This document shows, piece after piece, positions 45,323 through 56,036 of a DNA stretch of 64,000 nucleotides (within the stretch, counting starts at the first letter, position 1; each line of letters opens with the position of its first letter). This DNA comes from Herbaspirillum sp. AP02 (GTDB lineage: Bacteria > Pseudomonadota > Gammaproteobacteria > Burkholderiales > Burkholderiaceae_D), in NCBI RefSeq assembly GCF_015767275.1, contig NZ_JADWMY010000006.1, forward strand, positions 186,001 to 250,000. The letters run 5' to 3'. A program made the position numbers and the translations under genes. A model generated the notes under the pieces. It worked only from the letters and a program-made list of their open reading frames with translations. It was not told the DNA's origin and made no database searches.

Positions 45323-47101
45323 GTGGCTGCAATCAAATCCGCCATCACTACCCGCCGCTTTGACGCGGTCATCGTCGGCGCCGGTGGTTCCGGCATGCGC
45401 GCCTCGCTGCAACTGGCCGAAGCTGGCCTGAACGTCGCTGTCCTGTCCAAGGTCTTCCCGACCCGCTCGCACACCGTAGCTGCCCAAGGCGGCATCGGCG
45501 CTTCGCTGGGCAACATGTCGGAAGACAACTGGTACTGGCACATGTTCGACACCGTCAAGGGTTCGGACTACCTGGGTGACCAGGACGCCATCGAATTCAT
45601 GTGCCGCGAAGCACCGAAGGCCGTCTACGAGCTGGAACACTTCGGCATGCCCTTCGACCGCAACCCCGATGGCACCATCTACCAGCGTCCGTTCGGCGGC
45701 CACACCGCCAACCTTGGTGAAAAGCCGGTGCAGCGCGCCTGTGCTGCGGCCGACCGTACCGGTCACGCACTGCTGCACACCCTGTACCAGCGCAACGTGC
45801 GCGCCAAGACCCATTTCTTCGTCGAGTGGATGGCGCTGGACGTGATCCGCAACGAAGAGGGCGATGTCCTCGGTGTGGTGGCGCTGGAAATGGAAACCGG
45901 CGAAATCATGATGTTGCACGCCAAGACCACCCTGTTCGCCACCGGCGGTGCAGGTCGTATCTGGGCCGCATCGACCAACGCCTTCATCAACACCGGCGAC
46001 GGCATGGGCATGGCGGCACGCGCCGGCCTGCCGCTGCAGGACATGGAATTCTGGCAGTTCCACCCCACCGGCGTGGCCGGCGCGGGCGTGCTGATCACCG
46101 AAGGTGTGCGTGGTGAAGGCGGCATCCTGATCAACAGCAACGGCGAACGCTTCATGGAGCGTTATGCGCCGACCCTGAAGGACCTGGCGCCGCGCGACTT
46201 CGTCTCGCGTTCGATGGACCAGGAAATCAAGGAAGGCCGTGGCGTTGGCCAGCACAAGGACCACGTCCTGCTGGATCTGCGTCACATCGGTGCCGACACC
46301 ATCAAGAAGCGTCTGCCCTCGATCCTGGAAATCGCCCACAAGTTTGCCAACGTGGACGCCACCAAGGAGCCGATCCCGGTGGTGCCGACCATCCACTACC
46401 AGATGGGTGGCATCCCCACCAACATCCATGGCCAGGTGGTCGTGCCCAAGGGTGGTTCCATGAAGGAGGTGGTGCAGGGCATGTACGCCATCGGCGAATG
46501 TGCCTGCGTGTCGGTGCACGGTGCCAACCGCCTGGGTACCAACTCGCTGCTGGACCTGGTGGTCTTCGGTCGTGCTGCCGGCAACCACATCGTGGGCAGC
46601 CGCCTGCAGGACCAGAGCCACAAGCCCATCCCGGCCGGAGCCCTGGACCGTTCGCTGGAACGCATCGCCCACCTGGAAAGCAGCACCGGTTCCGAGCGCG
46701 TACAGGACGTCGCCAACGACATCCGTGCCACCATGCAGAAGTACTGCGGCGTGTTCCGTACCGATGCCCTGTTGAAGGAAGGCTACCAAAAGATCATGGA
46801 ACTGGACGAGCGTCGCAAGCACGTCTCCTTCAAGGACAAGTCCAAGGTCTTCAACACCGCCCGCGTGGAAGCGCTGGAGCTGGACAACCTGATCGAAACC
46901 GCCAAGGCCACCATCACTTCGGCCGAAGCCCGCAAGGAGTCGCGCGGCGCCCACGCGCAAAGCGACCACGAGCAGCGCGACGACGTGAACTGGCTCAAGC
47001 ACACGCTGTGGTTCTCCGAGGGGAATCGTCTCGACTACAAGCCGGTCAACCTGCAGCCGCTGACCGTCGAGACTTTCAAACCTAAAGCACGTACTTTCTA
47101 A
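45323..47101 (+). CDS. sdhA: SdhA, succinate dehydrogenase flavoprotein
   Basis: Oxidises succinate to fumarate using covalently bound FAD. 592 residues from a GTG start at 45323, which has GGAG upstream and gives the usual length. FAD-binding [24 protein letters not shown]-linked His in [18 protein letters not shown]; substrate-binding [15 protein letters not shown] and [14 protein letters not shown]. The C-terminus ends in the typical RTF. No anomalies. Confidence 0.96.
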   Translation: MAAIKSAITTRRFDAVIVGAGGSGMRASLQLAEAGLNVAVLSKVFPTRSHTVAAQGGIGASLGNMSEDNWYWHMFDTVKGSDYLGDQDAIEFMCREAPKAVYELEHFGMPFDRNPDGTIYQRPFGGHTANLGEKPVQRACAAADRTGHALLHTLYQRNVRAKTHFFVEWMALDVIRNEEGDVLGVVALEMETGEIMMLHAKTTLFATGGAGRIWAASTNAFINTGDGMGMAARAGLPLQDMEFWQFHPTGVAGAGVLITEGVRGEGGILINSNGERFMERYAPTLKDLAPRDFVSRSMDQEIKEGRGVGQHKDHVLLDLRHIGADTIKKRLPSILEIAHKFANVDATKEPIPVVPTIHYQMGGIPTNIHGQVVVPKGGSMKEVVQGMYAIGECACVSVHGANRLGTNSLLDLVVFGRAAGNHIVGSRLQDQSHKPIPAGALDRSLERIAHLESSTGSERVQDVANDIRATMQKYCGVFRTDALLKEGYQKIMELDERRKHVSFKDKSKVFNTARVEALELDNLIETAKATITSAEARKESRGAHAQSDHEQRDDVNWLKHTLWFSEGNRLDYKPVNLQPLTVETFKPKARTF

Positions 47102-47112
47102 GAGGTCGCAAC

Positions 47113-47823
47113 ATGACTCGCACCCTGAAATTCAAGATCTATCGTTACGATCCGGACAAGGACGACAAGCCGTACATGCAAGACCTGACGGTGGAGCTCA
47201 AGCCCACCGACAAGATGCTGCTGGACGCCCTGCAACGCATCAAGTCGGATGTGGACGATTCGCTGGCGCTGCGTCGCTCCTGCCGCGAAGGCGTGTGCGG
47301 CTCCGACGCCATGAACATCAATGGCAAGAACGGTCTGGCCTGCATCACCAACCTGAACGAACTGAGCGAACCCATCGTTCTGAAGCCGCTGCCAGGCCTG
47401 CCGGTGATCCGCGACCTGATCGTGGACATGACCAACTTCTTCAAGCAGTACGATTCGATCAAGCCCTACCTGATCAACGACAGCATCCCGCCCGAGAAGG
47501 AGCGCCTGCAGTCGCCCGAGCAGCGTGAAGAGCTGGACGGCGTCTACGAGTGCATCCTGTGCGCTTGCTGCTCGACCTCCTGCCCGTCGTTCTGGTGGAA
47601 TCCGGACAAGTTCGTCGGCCCGGCCGGCCTGCTGCAAGCCTACCGCTTCATCGCCGACAGCCGCGACGAAGCCACCGGCGCGCGCCTGGACAACCTGGAA
47701 GATCCGTATCGTCTGTTCCGTTGCCGTTCGATCATGAACTGCGTCGATGTCTGCCCCAAGGGTCTGAACCCCAACAAGGCCATCGGCAAGATCAAGGAAC
47801 TGATGGTGCGCCGTTCGGTGTAA
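47113..47823 (+). CDS. sdhB: SdhB, succinate dehydrogenase iron-sulfur protein
   Basis: Carries electrons from FAD to quinone through three clusters. 236 residues: [2Fe-2S] ligands in [20 protein letters not shown]; [4Fe-4S] and [3Fe-4S] ligands in [16 protein letters not shown] and [17 protein letters not shown]. Twelve bases after sdhA, so one operon. Confidence 0.96.
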   Translation: MTRTLKFKIYRYDPDKDDKPYMQDLTVELKPTDKMLLDALQRIKSDVDDSLALRRSCREGVCGSDAMNINGKNGLACITNLNELSEPIVLKPLPGLPVIRDLIVDMTNFFKQYDSIKPYLINDSIPPEKERLQSPEQREELDGVYECILCACCSTSCPSFWWNPDKFVGPAGLLQAYRFIADSRDEATGARLDNLEDPYRLFRCRSIMNCVDVCPKGLNPNKAIGKIKELMVRRSV

Positions 47824-47850
47824 GCCGAATGGGTGTGATGCCTGCCAGAG

Positions 47851-47905
47851 CCGCCGCGCATGGCGGGCTGCAGCAAGGGGAAGCAGGGCTGGAAGCGGCT
47901 TCCCC
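47851..47905 (+). other. Two hairpins in the sdhB-sdhE spacer
   Basis: CCGCC/GGCGG (47851-47855, 47862-47866) and GGGGAAGC/GCTTCCCC (47877-47884, 47898-47905). There is no T tract. They may be mRNA processing or stability elements between operon segments rather than a terminator. Confidence 0.45.
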
Positions 47906-47955
47906 GACCGGTTCCTTCAGGTTTGGTCCGGTTGAAGTGAATAGAAAGACAAGAA

Positions 47956-48240
47956 ATGAGCGAGTTCATGACTGAACAGCGTCACCAGGATGATCCGGCC
48001 AAGCGAGCAAGACTGCGCTGGCGCGCGCGCCGCGGGTTGCTGGAGAACGATCTGATCCTGACGCGCTATCTGGATGCCAACGAGGCACAGATGAGCGACG
48101 ACGAGGTCGATGCTTTCTCGCGCCTGATGGACCTGACCGACAACGACCTGATGGACCTGCTGTTGGCCCGCAAGGAGCCGGAAGCGGCGGTTGATCTGCC
48201 CCAGGTGCATGCGTTGCTGAAGAAACTGCGTACTGCCTGA
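47956..48240 (+). CDS. sdhE: SdhE, FAD assembly factor for succinate dehydrogenase
   Basis: Small protein that helps attach FAD to SdhA. 94 residues; the family RGxxE motif is seen in RRGLLENDLIL, followed by the helical LMDLTDNDLMDLLLA. ATGs at 47956 and 47968 are both possible; the first gives a normal length. Its place straight after sdhCDAB fits the function. Confidence 0.93.
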   Translation: MSEFMTEQRHQDDPAKRARLRWRARRGLLENDLILTRYLDANEAQMSDDEVDAFSRLMDLTDNDLMDLLLARKEPEAAVDLPQVHALLKKLRTA

Positions 48241-48399
48241 CTGTTGCACGAATATTGCGCCTGGCCACAAGCCAGACCGATTTTGCTCGATCGCGGCCTG
48301 TTCCAACTCGCCACCCGGCGCATCCGAACCATGATGCCGCCCGGCTTGCGGTCGCGGCTTTTGATTAACGGTTTCACCATCCCAGCAAAAGGAAAAGCT

Positions 48400-49701
48400 A
48401 TGTCCAATACCGATATCAAAGCTACCCTGTCGTTCTCCGACGGGTCTCCGTCCGTAGATTTTCCTATCTACAAGGGCAGCATCGGTCCTGATGTGATCGA
48501 TATCCGCAAGCTGTACGGCGCCACCGGCAAGTTCACCTACGACCCCGGCTTCATGTCGACCGCTTCCTGCAACTCCTCCATCACCTATATCGATGGCGAC
48601 AAGGGCGAGCTGCTGTACCGTGGCTATCCGATCGAACAGCTGGCGGTGAACTGTGATTTCCTGGAATCCTGCTACCTGCTGCTGCACGGCGAGCTGCCCA
48701 CTGCCGACCAGAAGGCCGAGTTCGTCACCACCGTGACCCAGCACACCATGGTCCACGAGCAGATGAACTTCTTCTTCCGTGGCTTCCGTCGCGATGCCCA
48801 TCCGATGGCCGTGCTGACCGGCTCGGTAGGCGCGCTGTCGGCCTTCTACCACGACTCGCTGGACATCTCCAATCCGAATCACCGCGAAGTGTCGGCCATC
48901 CGCATGATCGCCAAGCTGCCGACCCTGGTGGCCATGGCCTACAAGTACAGCATCGGCCAGCCGTTCGTCTATCCGCGCAACGACCTGTCGTACACCGCCA
49001 ACTTCATGCGCATGATGTTCGCCAACCCGTGCGAAGAGTACAAGGTCAATGAAGTGCTGGTGCGCGCGCTGGACCGCATCCTGATCCTGCACGCCGACCA
49101 CGAACAGAACGCCTCGACCTCGACCGTGCGCCTGGCCGGCTCCTCCGGCGCCAACCCGTTCGCATGTATCGCCGCCGGTATCGCCTGCCTGTGGGGTCCT
49201 GCCCACGGTGGTGCCAACGAAGCCGCACTGAACATGCTGGAGCAGATCGGCTCGGTCGAAAACATCCCCGAGTTCATCAAGCAGGTGAAGGACAAGAACT
49301 CCGGCGTGAAGCTGATGGGCTTCGGTCACCGCGTCTACAAGAACTACGACCCGCGTGCCAAGCTGATGCGCGAAACCTGCTACGAAGTGCTGAACGAACT
49401 GGGCCTGCACGACGACCCGCTGTTCAAGCTGGCCATGGAGCTGGAAAAGATCGCGCTGGAAGACGACTACTTCGTCTCCCGCAAGCTCTATCCGAACGTC
49501 GACTTCTACTCGGGCATCGTGCAGCGCGCCCTGGGCATCCCGACCTCGATGTTCACCTGCATCTTCGCCATGGCCCGTACCATCGGCTGGATCGCCCAGT
49601 GGAACGAAATGATCTCGGATCCGGAACAGAAGATCGGCCGTCCGCGTCAGCTGTTCGTCGGTTCGCCGCGTCGCGACGTGCCGCCGATGGACAAGCGCTG
49701 A
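48400..49701 (+). CDS. gltA: Citrate synthase (type II, hexameric)
   Basis: Condenses oxaloacetate and acetyl-CoA. 433 residues from ATG 48400, after AAAAGGAAAAG. The open frame extends upstream but without homology-like sequence. Active-site His in [11 protein letters not shown] and [15 protein letters not shown], catalytic Asp region in [19 protein letters not shown]. The C-terminus [10 protein letters not shown] is conserved. It is probably NADH-sensitive by family; this was not tested. Confidence 0.96.
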   Translation: MSNTDIKATLSFSDGSPSVDFPIYKGSIGPDVIDIRKLYGATGKFTYDPGFMSTASCNSSITYIDGDKGELLYRGYPIEQLAVNCDFLESCYLLLHGELPTADQKAEFVTTVTQHTMVHEQMNFFFRGFRRDAHPMAVLTGSVGALSAFYHDSLDISNPNHREVSAIRMIAKLPTLVAMAYKYSIGQPFVYPRNDLSYTANFMRMMFANPCEEYKVNEVLVRALDRILILHADHEQNASTSTVRLAGSSGANPFACIAAGIACLWGPAHGGANEAALNMLEQIGSVENIPEFIKQVKDKNSGVKLMGFGHRVYKNYDPRAKLMRETCYEVLNELGLHDDPLFKLAMELEKIALEDDYFVSRKLYPNVDFYSGIVQRALGIPTSMFTCIFAMARTIGWIAQWNEMISDPEQKIGRPRQLFVGSPRRDVPPMDKR

Positions 49702-49722
49702 TCGGTCTGCACCTTGCCTGCC

Positions 49723-49750
49723 GTTGTCGACCCGTTGCCGGGTCGACAAC
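49723..49750 (+). other. Perfect 12-bp hairpin after gltA
   Basis: GTTGTCGACCCG (49723-49734), loop TTGC, CGGGTCGACAAC (49739-49750). There is no T tract, so it is more likely a 3'-end stability element upstream of the true terminator. Confidence 0.6.
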
Positions 49751-49873
49751 AGGCCTTGCGCAAGGGTGATCAATCCCGTCCCCCGGGAGTTGTTGAGGGG
49801 AGGGGGAAAGCCCGCGCGACAAGGCTTTGCAGGCAGGCGTTGGTTGCTGGAAACGCCCGTTGCTTCTGGTTTT

Positions 49874-49913
49874 AAATAAAAAAGCGAATCCCTAAGGATT
49901 CGCTTTTTTATTT
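49874..49913. terminator. Strong intrinsic terminator after gltA
   Basis: AAATAAAAAAGCGAATCC (49874-49891), loop CTAA, GGATTCGCTTTTTTATTT (49896-49913): an 18-bp perfect stem with A/T arms, functional as a T-tract terminator. Confidence 0.95.
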
Positions 49914-50077
49914 GATATTAGGAGATATAATTCCGATGCGCTGACTGGATGACGTACAGAAGTTCAGGTAGACAAAGTCCTTCCCCACAACTTGATGCAA
50001 TCCGCTAACCGGTCAGGCCGTGTCGCGGAAGGTGTAGAAACCCGCTAATCTCGCGAAGCGCGAAGAAAGGTGAGCAA

Positions 50078-52942
50078 ATGACAAAGCTCTACGAGCAATA
50101 CAACATCAACTCCTACCTGTTCGGTGGGAATGCTCCGTACATCGAAGAACTGTACGAAGCCTACCTGAACAATCCCGGCTCGGTCCCCGATAACTGGCGT
50201 GCTTACTTCGACGCCGTGCAACACGTCCCGGCTACCGACGGCTCCACCCGTCCCGATGTGGCCCACGCTCCGGTGATCGCTTCCTTCGCCGAACGTGCCA
50301 AGCAAGGCCCGATCCGCACCGTCATCGCTTCCGCCGACTCCGACATGGGCCGCAAGCGCGTCGCTGTTACCCAGCTCATCGCGGGCTACCGTGACCTCGG
50401 CTCCCGTTTCGCCAACTTGGACCCGCTGCAGCGCCAGGAACGCCCCAATATCCCTGAACTCGATCCCGCCTTCTACGGCTTCACCGATGCCGACATGGAC
50501 ATCGTGTTCAACATCAACAACACCTATTTCGGCCCGGAAACCACGTCCCTGCGTGACCTGCTGCAGATGCTGCGCGACACCTACACGCGCTCCATCGGTG
50601 CCGAGTTCACCTACATCTCGGACATGGCCGAAGTGCGCTGGCTGGAAGAGCGCCTTGAGCCGACCCGTGCCGTGCCCAGCTTCTCTTCCGACAAGAAGAA
50701 GCACATCCTGGAACGCCTGACCGCCGCCGAAGGCCTGGAGCGTTACCTTCACACCAAGTACGTCGGCCAGAAGCGCTTCTCGCTGGAAGGCGGCGAATCC
50801 TTCATCGCCTCCCTGGATGAAACCATCCAGCGCGCCGGCGAAAAGGGTGTGCAGGAAATCGTGATCGGCATGGCCCACCGCGGCCGTCTGAACGTGTTGG
50901 TCAACATCCTGGGCAAGACCCCGCAGGAACTGTTCTCCGAATTCGAAGGCCGTCACGCCGACGACCTGCCGGCCGGTGACGTCAAGTACCACCAGGGCTT
51001 CTCCTCGGACGTGTCCACCCCGGGCGGCCCGGTCCACCTGTCGCTGGCCTTCAACCCGTCCCACCTGGAAATCGTCAACCCGGTGGTCGAAGGTTCGGTC
51101 AAGGCCCGTATGGATCGCCGCGGCGACAAGGATGGTTCGCAAGTGCTGCCGATCCTGGTGCACGGCGACGCCGCCTTCGCCGGCCAAGGCGTGGTGATGG
51201 AAACCCTGAACCTGGCCCAGACCCGTGGCTACGGCACCGGTGGTACCGTCCACATCGTCATCAACAACCAGATCGGCTTCACCACCTCCGACCCGCGCGA
51301 CTCCCGTTCGACGCTGTATTGCTCGGACGTGGTCAAGATGATCGAAGCCCCGGTGCTGCACGTCAACGGCGATGATCCGGAAGCCGTCGTGTTCGCCACC
51401 CAGATCGCTGTCGACTACCGCATGAAGTTCAAGAAGGACATCGTGGTCGACATCATCTGCTTCCGCAAGCTGGGCCACAACGAGCAGGACACGCCTGCTC
51501 TGACCCAGCCGCTGATGTACAAGAAGATCGCCCAGCACCCCGGTACCCGCAAGCTGTACGCCGACAAGCTGGTGACCCAGCAGACCATCCCCGCCGATGG
51601 CGGCGAAGAGCTGGTCAAGGCCTATCGCGCCGCGATGGATGCCGGCAAGCACGCCATCGACCCGGTGCTGACCAACTTCAAGAGCAAGTACGCCGTCGAC
51701 TGGCTGCCGTTCCTGAACCGCAAGTGGACCGACGCTGCCGAGACCGCCGTGCCGATGGCCGAGTTGAAGCGCCTGGCTGCCAAGATCACCACCGTGCCGG
51801 AAGGCTTCAAGGTCCACTCGCTGGTCGAGAAGGTCCTGAACGACCGCGCCACCATGGGCCGTGGCGAGATGAACCTGGACTGGGGCATGGGTGAACACCT
51901 GGCCTACGCCAGCCTGGTCTCCTCCGGCTATGCCGTGCGTCTGACCGGTCAGGATGCCGGCCGTGGCACCTTCACCCACCGCCACTCGGTGCTGCACGAC
52001 CAGAACCGCGAGCGTTGGGATGCCGGTACCTATATCCCGCTGCAGAACGTGGCCGAGAACCAGTCCACCTTCACCGTGATCGACTCGGTGCTGTCCGAAG
52101 AGGCGGTGCTGGCCTTCGAATACGGCTACTCGACTGCTGAACCGAACACCCTGACCATCTGGGAAGCCCAGTTCGGCGACTTCGCCAACGGTGCCCAGGT
52201 CGTCATGGACCAGTTCATCAGCTCCGGCGAAGTGAAGTGGGGCCGCGCCTCGGGTCTGGTGCAGATGCTGCCCCACGGCTACGAAGGCCAGGGTCCGGAA
52301 CACTCCTCGGCACGTATCGAGCGTTACCTCCAGCTGTGCGCCGACAACAACATGCAGGTCGTGCAGCCCACCACCGCTGCGCAGATCTTCCACCTGCTGC
52401 GTCGCCAGATGATCCGCCTGTTCCGCAAGCCGCTGATCATCATGACCCCGAAGTCGCTGCTGCGTAACAAGGATGCCGGTTCGCCCCTGTCTGACCTGGC
52501 CAAGGGTTCGTTCCAGACCGTGATCCCGGAAGTCGATGAAACCATCGACGCCAAGAAGGTCAAGCGCATCGTCGCCTGCTCGGGCAAGGTGTACTACGAC
52601 CTGGTCAACGCCCGCAAGGAACGCGGCCAGACCGATACCGCCATCATCCGCGTCGAACAGCTGTATCCGTTCCCGCACAAGGCGTTCGCGGCTGCCCTCA
52701 AGCAGTTCCCGAACTTCAACGAACTGGTATGGGCGCAGGACGAGCCGCAGAACCAGGGCTCGTGGCTGCAGATCCAGCACAACATCTTCGAGAATCTCTC
52801 CGAAGGTCAGAAGCTGGCCTATGCAGGCCGCCCGGCCAGCGCTTCGCCGGCCGTCGGTTACTACGACAAGCACTACGCACAGCAAAAGGCGCTGATCGAG
52901 ACCGCCTTCGCCAAGCTCAAGGGCTTTGTCCTGACCAAGTAA
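50078..52942 (+). CDS. sucA: 2-Oxoglutarate dehydrogenase E1 component
   Basis: Thiamine-diphosphate enzyme that decarboxylates 2-oxoglutarate. 954 residues, the usual length. N-terminal YLFGGNAPYIEELYEAYLNNP; VGQKRFSLEGGESFI, IGMAHRGRLNVLVNI, HGDAAFAGQGVVMETLNL (diphosphate/Mg region), NNQIGFTT; and C-terminal MLPHGYEGQGPEHSSARIERYLQL. GAAAGGTGAG ribosome site. First gene of sucA-odhB-lpdA. Confidence 0.96.
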   Translation: MTKLYEQYNINSYLFGGNAPYIEELYEAYLNNPGSVPDNWRAYFDAVQHVPATDGSTRPDVAHAPVIASFAERAKQGPIRTVIASADSDMGRKRVAVTQLIAGYRDLGSRFANLDPLQRQERPNIPELDPAFYGFTDADMDIVFNINNTYFGPETTSLRDLLQMLRDTYTRSIGAEFTYISDMAEVRWLEERLEPTRAVPSFSSDKKKHILERLTAAEGLERYLHTKYVGQKRFSLEGGESFIASLDETIQRAGEKGVQEIVIGMAHRGRLNVLVNILGKTPQELFSEFEGRHADDLPAGDVKYHQGFSSDVSTPGGPVHLSLAFNPSHLEIVNPVVEGSVKARMDRRGDKDGSQVLPILVHGDAAFAGQGVVMETLNLAQTRGYGTGGTVHIVINNQIGFTTSDPRDSRSTLYCSDVVKMIEAPVLHVNGDDPEAVVFATQIAVDYRMKFKKDIVVDIICFRKLGHNEQDTPALTQPLMYKKIAQHPGTRKLYADKLVTQQTIPADGGEELVKAYRAAMDAGKHAIDPVLTNFKSKYAVDWLPFLNRKWTDAAETAVPMAELKRLAAKITTVPEGFKVHSLVEKVLNDRATMGRGEMNLDWGMGEHLAYASLVSSGYAVRLTGQDAGRGTFTHRHSVLHDQNRERWDAGTYIPLQNVAENQSTFTVIDSVLSEEAVLAFEYGYSTAEPNTLTIWEAQFGDFANGAQVVMDQFISSGEVKWGRASGLVQMLPHGYEGQGPEHSSARIERYLQLCADNNMQVVQPTTAAQIFHLLRRQMIRLFRKPLIIMTPKSLLRNKDAGSPLSDLAKGSFQTVIPEVDETIDAKKVKRIVACSGKVYYDLVNARKERGQTDTAIIRVEQLYPFPHKAFAAALKQFPNFNELVWAQDEPQNQGSWLQIQHNIFENLSEGQKLAYAGRPASASPAVGYYDKHYAQQKALIETAFAKLKGFVLTK

Positions 52943-52956
52943 GCATTGTTGCGAAC

Positions 52957-52984
52957 GGGGCGTACTGCGAGGGCAGTACGTCCC
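52957..52984 (+). other. Hairpin in the sucA-odhB spacer
   Basis: CGTACTGC (52961-52968), loop GAGG, GCAGTACG (52973-52980), extendable by flanking GGG/CCC with one mismatch. There is no T tract. Possibly an RNA processing or attenuation element within the operon. Confidence 0.5.
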
Positions 52985-53026
52985 TGTTTCCATCACAACG
53001 AATCACCCGAAAATCGGAGAACCCTA

Positions 53027-54268
53027 ATGGCTCAAATCGAAGTAAAAGTCCCGCAATTGTCTGAATCCGTCGCAGAAGCGACCCTGCTGCAATGGCACAA
53101 GAAGGTCGGCGAACCCGTCGCCCGTGACGAAAACCTGATCGACATCGAGACCGACAAGGTCGTCCTGGAACTGCCCTCGCCGGATGCCGGCGTCATCACC
53201 CAGATCATCAAGGCTGACGGCGCCACCGTCGTGGCCGGCGAAGTGATCGCCATCCTCGATACCGACGCCTCCGCCCAAGTGGCCCCGACCGAAGTCAAGG
53301 CCGCTCCCGCTCCGCAATCGACCAACGAACCGACTCCGGTGGCTGCTCCCGAGCTGGCTTCCAAGGGCGATGTCGCCATGCCCGCCGCCGCCAAGCTGTT
53401 GGCCGACAACAACCTGTCGACCGCGCAAGTCACCGGCACCGGCAAGGATGGCCGCGTGACCAAGGGCGACGTCCTGGGCGCGCTGTCGGCACCTGCCGCG
53501 GCTCCCGCTGCTGCCGCCAAGCCGGCCCTGGCGGCTGTTTCCGCACCGGTCAAGGCCGGTCTGGAAAGCCGTCCGGAACAACGCGTGCCGATGAGCCGCC
53601 TGCGTGCCCGCGTGGCAGAGCGTCTGGTGCAGTCGCAATCGACCAACGCCATCCTGACCACCTTCAACGAAATCAACATGCAGCCGGTCATCGACCTGCG
53701 CAACAAGTACAAGGACAAGTTCGAGAAGGAACACGGCGTCAAGCTGGGCTTCATGTCCTTCTTCGTCAAGGCGGTCGTGCACGCCCTGAAGAAGTACCCG
53801 ATCGTCAACGCCTCGGTCGACGGTAACGACATCGTCTACCACGGCTACTTCGACATCGGCGTGGCCGTCGGTTCGCCGCGCGGCCTGGTGGTGCCCATCC
53901 TGCGTGATGCGGACCAGATGTCCATCGCCGACATCGAAAAGAAGATCGGTGAATTCGGCCAGAAGGCCAAGGACGGCAAGCTGTCCATCGAAGAACTGTC
54001 GGGCGGTACCTTCACCGTCTCCAACGGCGGTACCTTCGGTTCCATGCTGTCGACCCCGATCATCAACCCGCCGCAATCGGCGATCCTGGGCATCCACGCC
54101 ACCAAGGAACGCGCAGTGGTCGAAAACGGCCAGGTCGTGGTGCGTCCGATCAACTTCTTCGCGCTGTCCTATGACCACCGCATCATCGATGGCCGCGAAG
54201 CCGTCCTGTCGCTGGTGGCCATCAAGGAAGCGCTGGAAGATCCCGCCCGCCTGCTGCTGGACCTGTAA
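53027..54268 (+). CDS. odhB: Dihydrolipoamide succinyltransferase, E2 of 2-oxoglutarate dehydrogenase
   Basis: 413 residues: one N-terminal lipoyl domain with the lipoyl-Lys in [13 protein letters not shown], an Ala/Pro-rich linker (about 80-115), an E3/E1-binding domain ([32 protein letters not shown]), a second Ala-rich linker, and the catalytic domain ending with [14 protein letters not shown] (His, Asp). The start ATG at 53027 follows CGGAGA. Also called sucB. Confidence 0.96.
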   Translation: MAQIEVKVPQLSESVAEATLLQWHKKVGEPVARDENLIDIETDKVVLELPSPDAGVITQIIKADGATVVAGEVIAILDTDASAQVAPTEVKAAPAPQSTNEPTPVAAPELASKGDVAMPAAAKLLADNNLSTAQVTGTGKDGRVTKGDVLGALSAPAAAPAAAAKPALAAVSAPVKAGLESRPEQRVPMSRLRARVAERLVQSQSTNAILTTFNEINMQPVIDLRNKYKDKFEKEHGVKLGFMSFFVKAVVHALKKYPIVNASVDGNDIVYHGYFDIGVAVGSPRGLVVPILRDADQMSIADIEKKIGEFGQKAKDGKLSIEELSGGTFTVSNGGTFGSMLSTPIINPPQSAILGIHATKERAVVENGQVVVRPINFFALSYDHRIIDGREAVLSLVAIKEALEDPARLLLDL

Positions 54269-54276
54269 TGACCGCT

Positions 54277-54379
54277 GGAGGGGCTATTGCGCAACCCGAT
54301 CTCGCTGCTGCGATGCTCGCCGTACGACAGTACGGCTGCGCTTCTCGCAGCGATCGCGGGCTGCTCGCCACGCCCCTCC
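54277..54379 (+). repeat. Nested inverted-repeat element between odhB and lpdA
   Basis: GGAGGGGC (54277-54284) pairs with GCCCCTCC (54372-54379). Inside are GCTGCGA (54307-54313) with TCGCAGC (54345-54351) and a hairpin GCCGTA, CGACAG, TACGGC (54319-54336). About 100 bases can fold into one long structure. The look is that of a dispersed intergenic repeat (REP/MITE-like), but copies elsewhere in the genome were not searched. Confidence 0.6.
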
Positions 54380-54401
54380 GACGGCCCACAGAGTCAACTA
54401 G

Positions 54402-54435
54402 GCGCTGAAAAGCTCAAAGCGTTCAGCGCTTTTTT
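54402..54435 (+). terminator. Terminator-like hairpin before lpdA
   Basis: GCGCTGAA (54402-54409), 12-base loop, TTCAGCGC (54422-54429), then TTTTTT. It follows the structured element and precedes lpdA by about 45 bases, so it may end part of the sucA-odhB transcript. Confidence 0.75.
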
Positions 54436-54480
54436 GTATCCGCGGATAGCTTGTCCGCGACAAACAGAATTGGAAATGAC

Positions 54481-55908
54481 ATGAGCAAGAATTTTGACGT
54501 CGTCGTCATCGGTGGCGGCCCCGGCGGCTACATCGCCGCCATCCGCGCAGCCCAGCTGGGCTTCAATACCGCCTGCATCGACGAATGGAAGAACGAGAAG
54601 GGCGGCCCCGCACCGGGCGGTACCTGCACCAACGTTGGTTGCATCCCCTCCAAGGCGCTGCTGCAATCCTCCGAGCACTACGAGCATGCCAACCACGGCT
54701 TCGCCGAGCATGGCATCGAAGTCAAGGGCCTGGGCCTGAACCTGGACAAGATGCTGGGTCGCAAGAACACCGTAGTCAAGCAGAACAACGACGGCATCCT
54801 GTACCTGTTCAAGAAGAACAAGGTGTCCTTCTTCCACGGCCGCGGCTCCTTCGTCAAGGGTGACGCCAACGGCTACGAGATCAAGGTGGCCGGCGCTGCC
54901 GAAGAAACCATCATCGCCAAGCATGTCATCGTCGCGACCGGCTCCAACGCCCGCGCACTGCCGGGCGCCGAGTTCGACGAAAAGCTGATCCTCTCCAACA
55001 CCGGCGCACTGGCCATCTCCGAAGTGCCCAAGAAGCTGGGCGTGATCGGTGCCGGCGTGATCGGCCTGGAAATGGGTTCGGTCTGGCGTCGCCTGGGCGC
55101 GGAAGTGACCGTGCTGGAAGCCCTGCCGACCTTCCTGGGTGCGGTGGACGAACAGATCGCCAAGGAAGCCCAGAAGCTGCTGACCAAGCAGGGCCTGGCG
55201 GTGAACCTGGGTGTGAAGATCGGTACCATCAAGACCAGCAAGAACAGCGTCTCGGTGGAATACACCGATGCCAAGGGTGAAGCGCACAAGGGCGAGTTCG
55301 ACAAGCTGATCGTCTCCATCGGCCGTACCCCCAACACCATCGGCCTGAACGCCGAAGGCGTGGGCCTGAAGCTGGATGAGCGCGGCTTCATCGCCGTGGA
55401 CGGCGACTGCAAGACCAACCTGCCCAACGTGTGGGCGGTGGGTGACGTGGTGCGCGGCCCGATGCTGGCCCACAAGGCCGAGGAAGAGGGCGTTGCCGTG
55501 GCCGAGCGTATCGCCGGCCAGCATGGTCACGTCAACTTCAACACCATTCCCTGGGTCATCTACACCTCGCCGGAAATCGCTTGGGTCGGCAAGACCGAGC
55601 AGCAACTGAAGGCCGACGGCGTGCAGTACAAGGCCGGTACCTTCCCGTTCCTGGCCAACGGTCGCGCCCGCGCGCTGGGCGATACCTCGGGTATGGTCAA
55701 GTTCCTGGCCGATGCCAAGACCGACGAAATCCTGGGCGTGCACATCGTTGGTCCGATGGCGTCCGAGCTGATTTCCGAAGCCGTGGTGGCCATGGAGTTC
55801 CGTGCTTCCTCCGAAGACATCGCCCGTATCTGCCACGCTCACCCGTCGCTGTCCGAAGCGACCAAGGAAGCGGCCCTGGCCGTCGACAAGCGCGCATTGA
55901 ACTTCTGA
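54481..55908 (+). CDS. lpdA: Dihydrolipoamide dehydrogenase (E3)
   Basis: FAD enzyme that re-oxidises dihydrolipoamide for 2-oxoglutarate dehydrogenase. 475 residues: FAD-binding [21 protein letters not shown]; redox pair in [17 protein letters not shown] (CxxxxC); NAD-binding [17 protein letters not shown]; and the catalytic His-Glu region [16 protein letters not shown]. There is no extra lipoyl domain. The start at 54481 has GGAAA nearby. Confidence 0.96.
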   Translation: MSKNFDVVVIGGGPGGYIAAIRAAQLGFNTACIDEWKNEKGGPAPGGTCTNVGCIPSKALLQSSEHYEHANHGFAEHGIEVKGLGLNLDKMLGRKNTVVKQNNDGILYLFKKNKVSFFHGRGSFVKGDANGYEIKVAGAAEETIIAKHVIVATGSNARALPGAEFDEKLILSNTGALAISEVPKKLGVIGAGVIGLEMGSVWRRLGAEVTVLEALPTFLGAVDEQIAKEAQKLLTKQGLAVNLGVKIGTIKTSKNSVSVEYTDAKGEAHKGEFDKLIVSIGRTPNTIGLNAEGVGLKLDERGFIAVDGDCKTNLPNVWAVGDVVRGPMLAHKAEEEGVAVAERIAGQHGHVNFNTIPWVIYTSPEIAWVGKTEQQLKADGVQYKAGTFPFLANGRARALGDTSGMVKFLADAKTDEILGVHIVGPMASELISEAVVAMEFRASSEDIARICHAHPSLSEATKEAALAVDKRALNF

Positions 55909-55990
55909 TGCGCGATCAATGCGACAATACGCGTCGCCTGCACCTGCCACGCTTGTGTTGCCCGCGTATCGAGCATTGAGATGCCAACCC

Positions 55991-56023
55991 AATGGGCGAG
56001 CCTGGCTCGCCCATTGTCGTTTT
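55991..56023 (+). terminator. Intrinsic terminator after lpdA
   Basis: AATGGGCGAG (55991-56000), loop CCTGG, CTCGCCCATT (56006-56015), then GTCGTTTT. It ends the lpdA transcript just before zapE, whose ATG is only 14 bases on, so it may also regulate read-through into zapE. Confidence 0.85.
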
Positions 56024-56036
56024 ACAAGACTACACC

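Larger units (their letters stand above)
49702..50077 (+). promoter_or_regulatory. gltA-sucA intergenic region
   Basis: 376 bases with no gene. From left to right: a 12-bp perfect hairpin right after gltA, a strong terminator (both listed), then TATAAT at 49926-49931 as the likely sucA -10 (no clear -35). A leader of about 140 bases follows, ending in GAAAGGTGAGCAA before the sucA ATG. sucA is therefore probably transcribed separately from gltA. Confidence 0.6.

Noticed and set aside
50045-52996. 983-codon open frame antisense to sucA
   Set aside because: Same shadow effect; no domain seen, and sucA is unmistakable.
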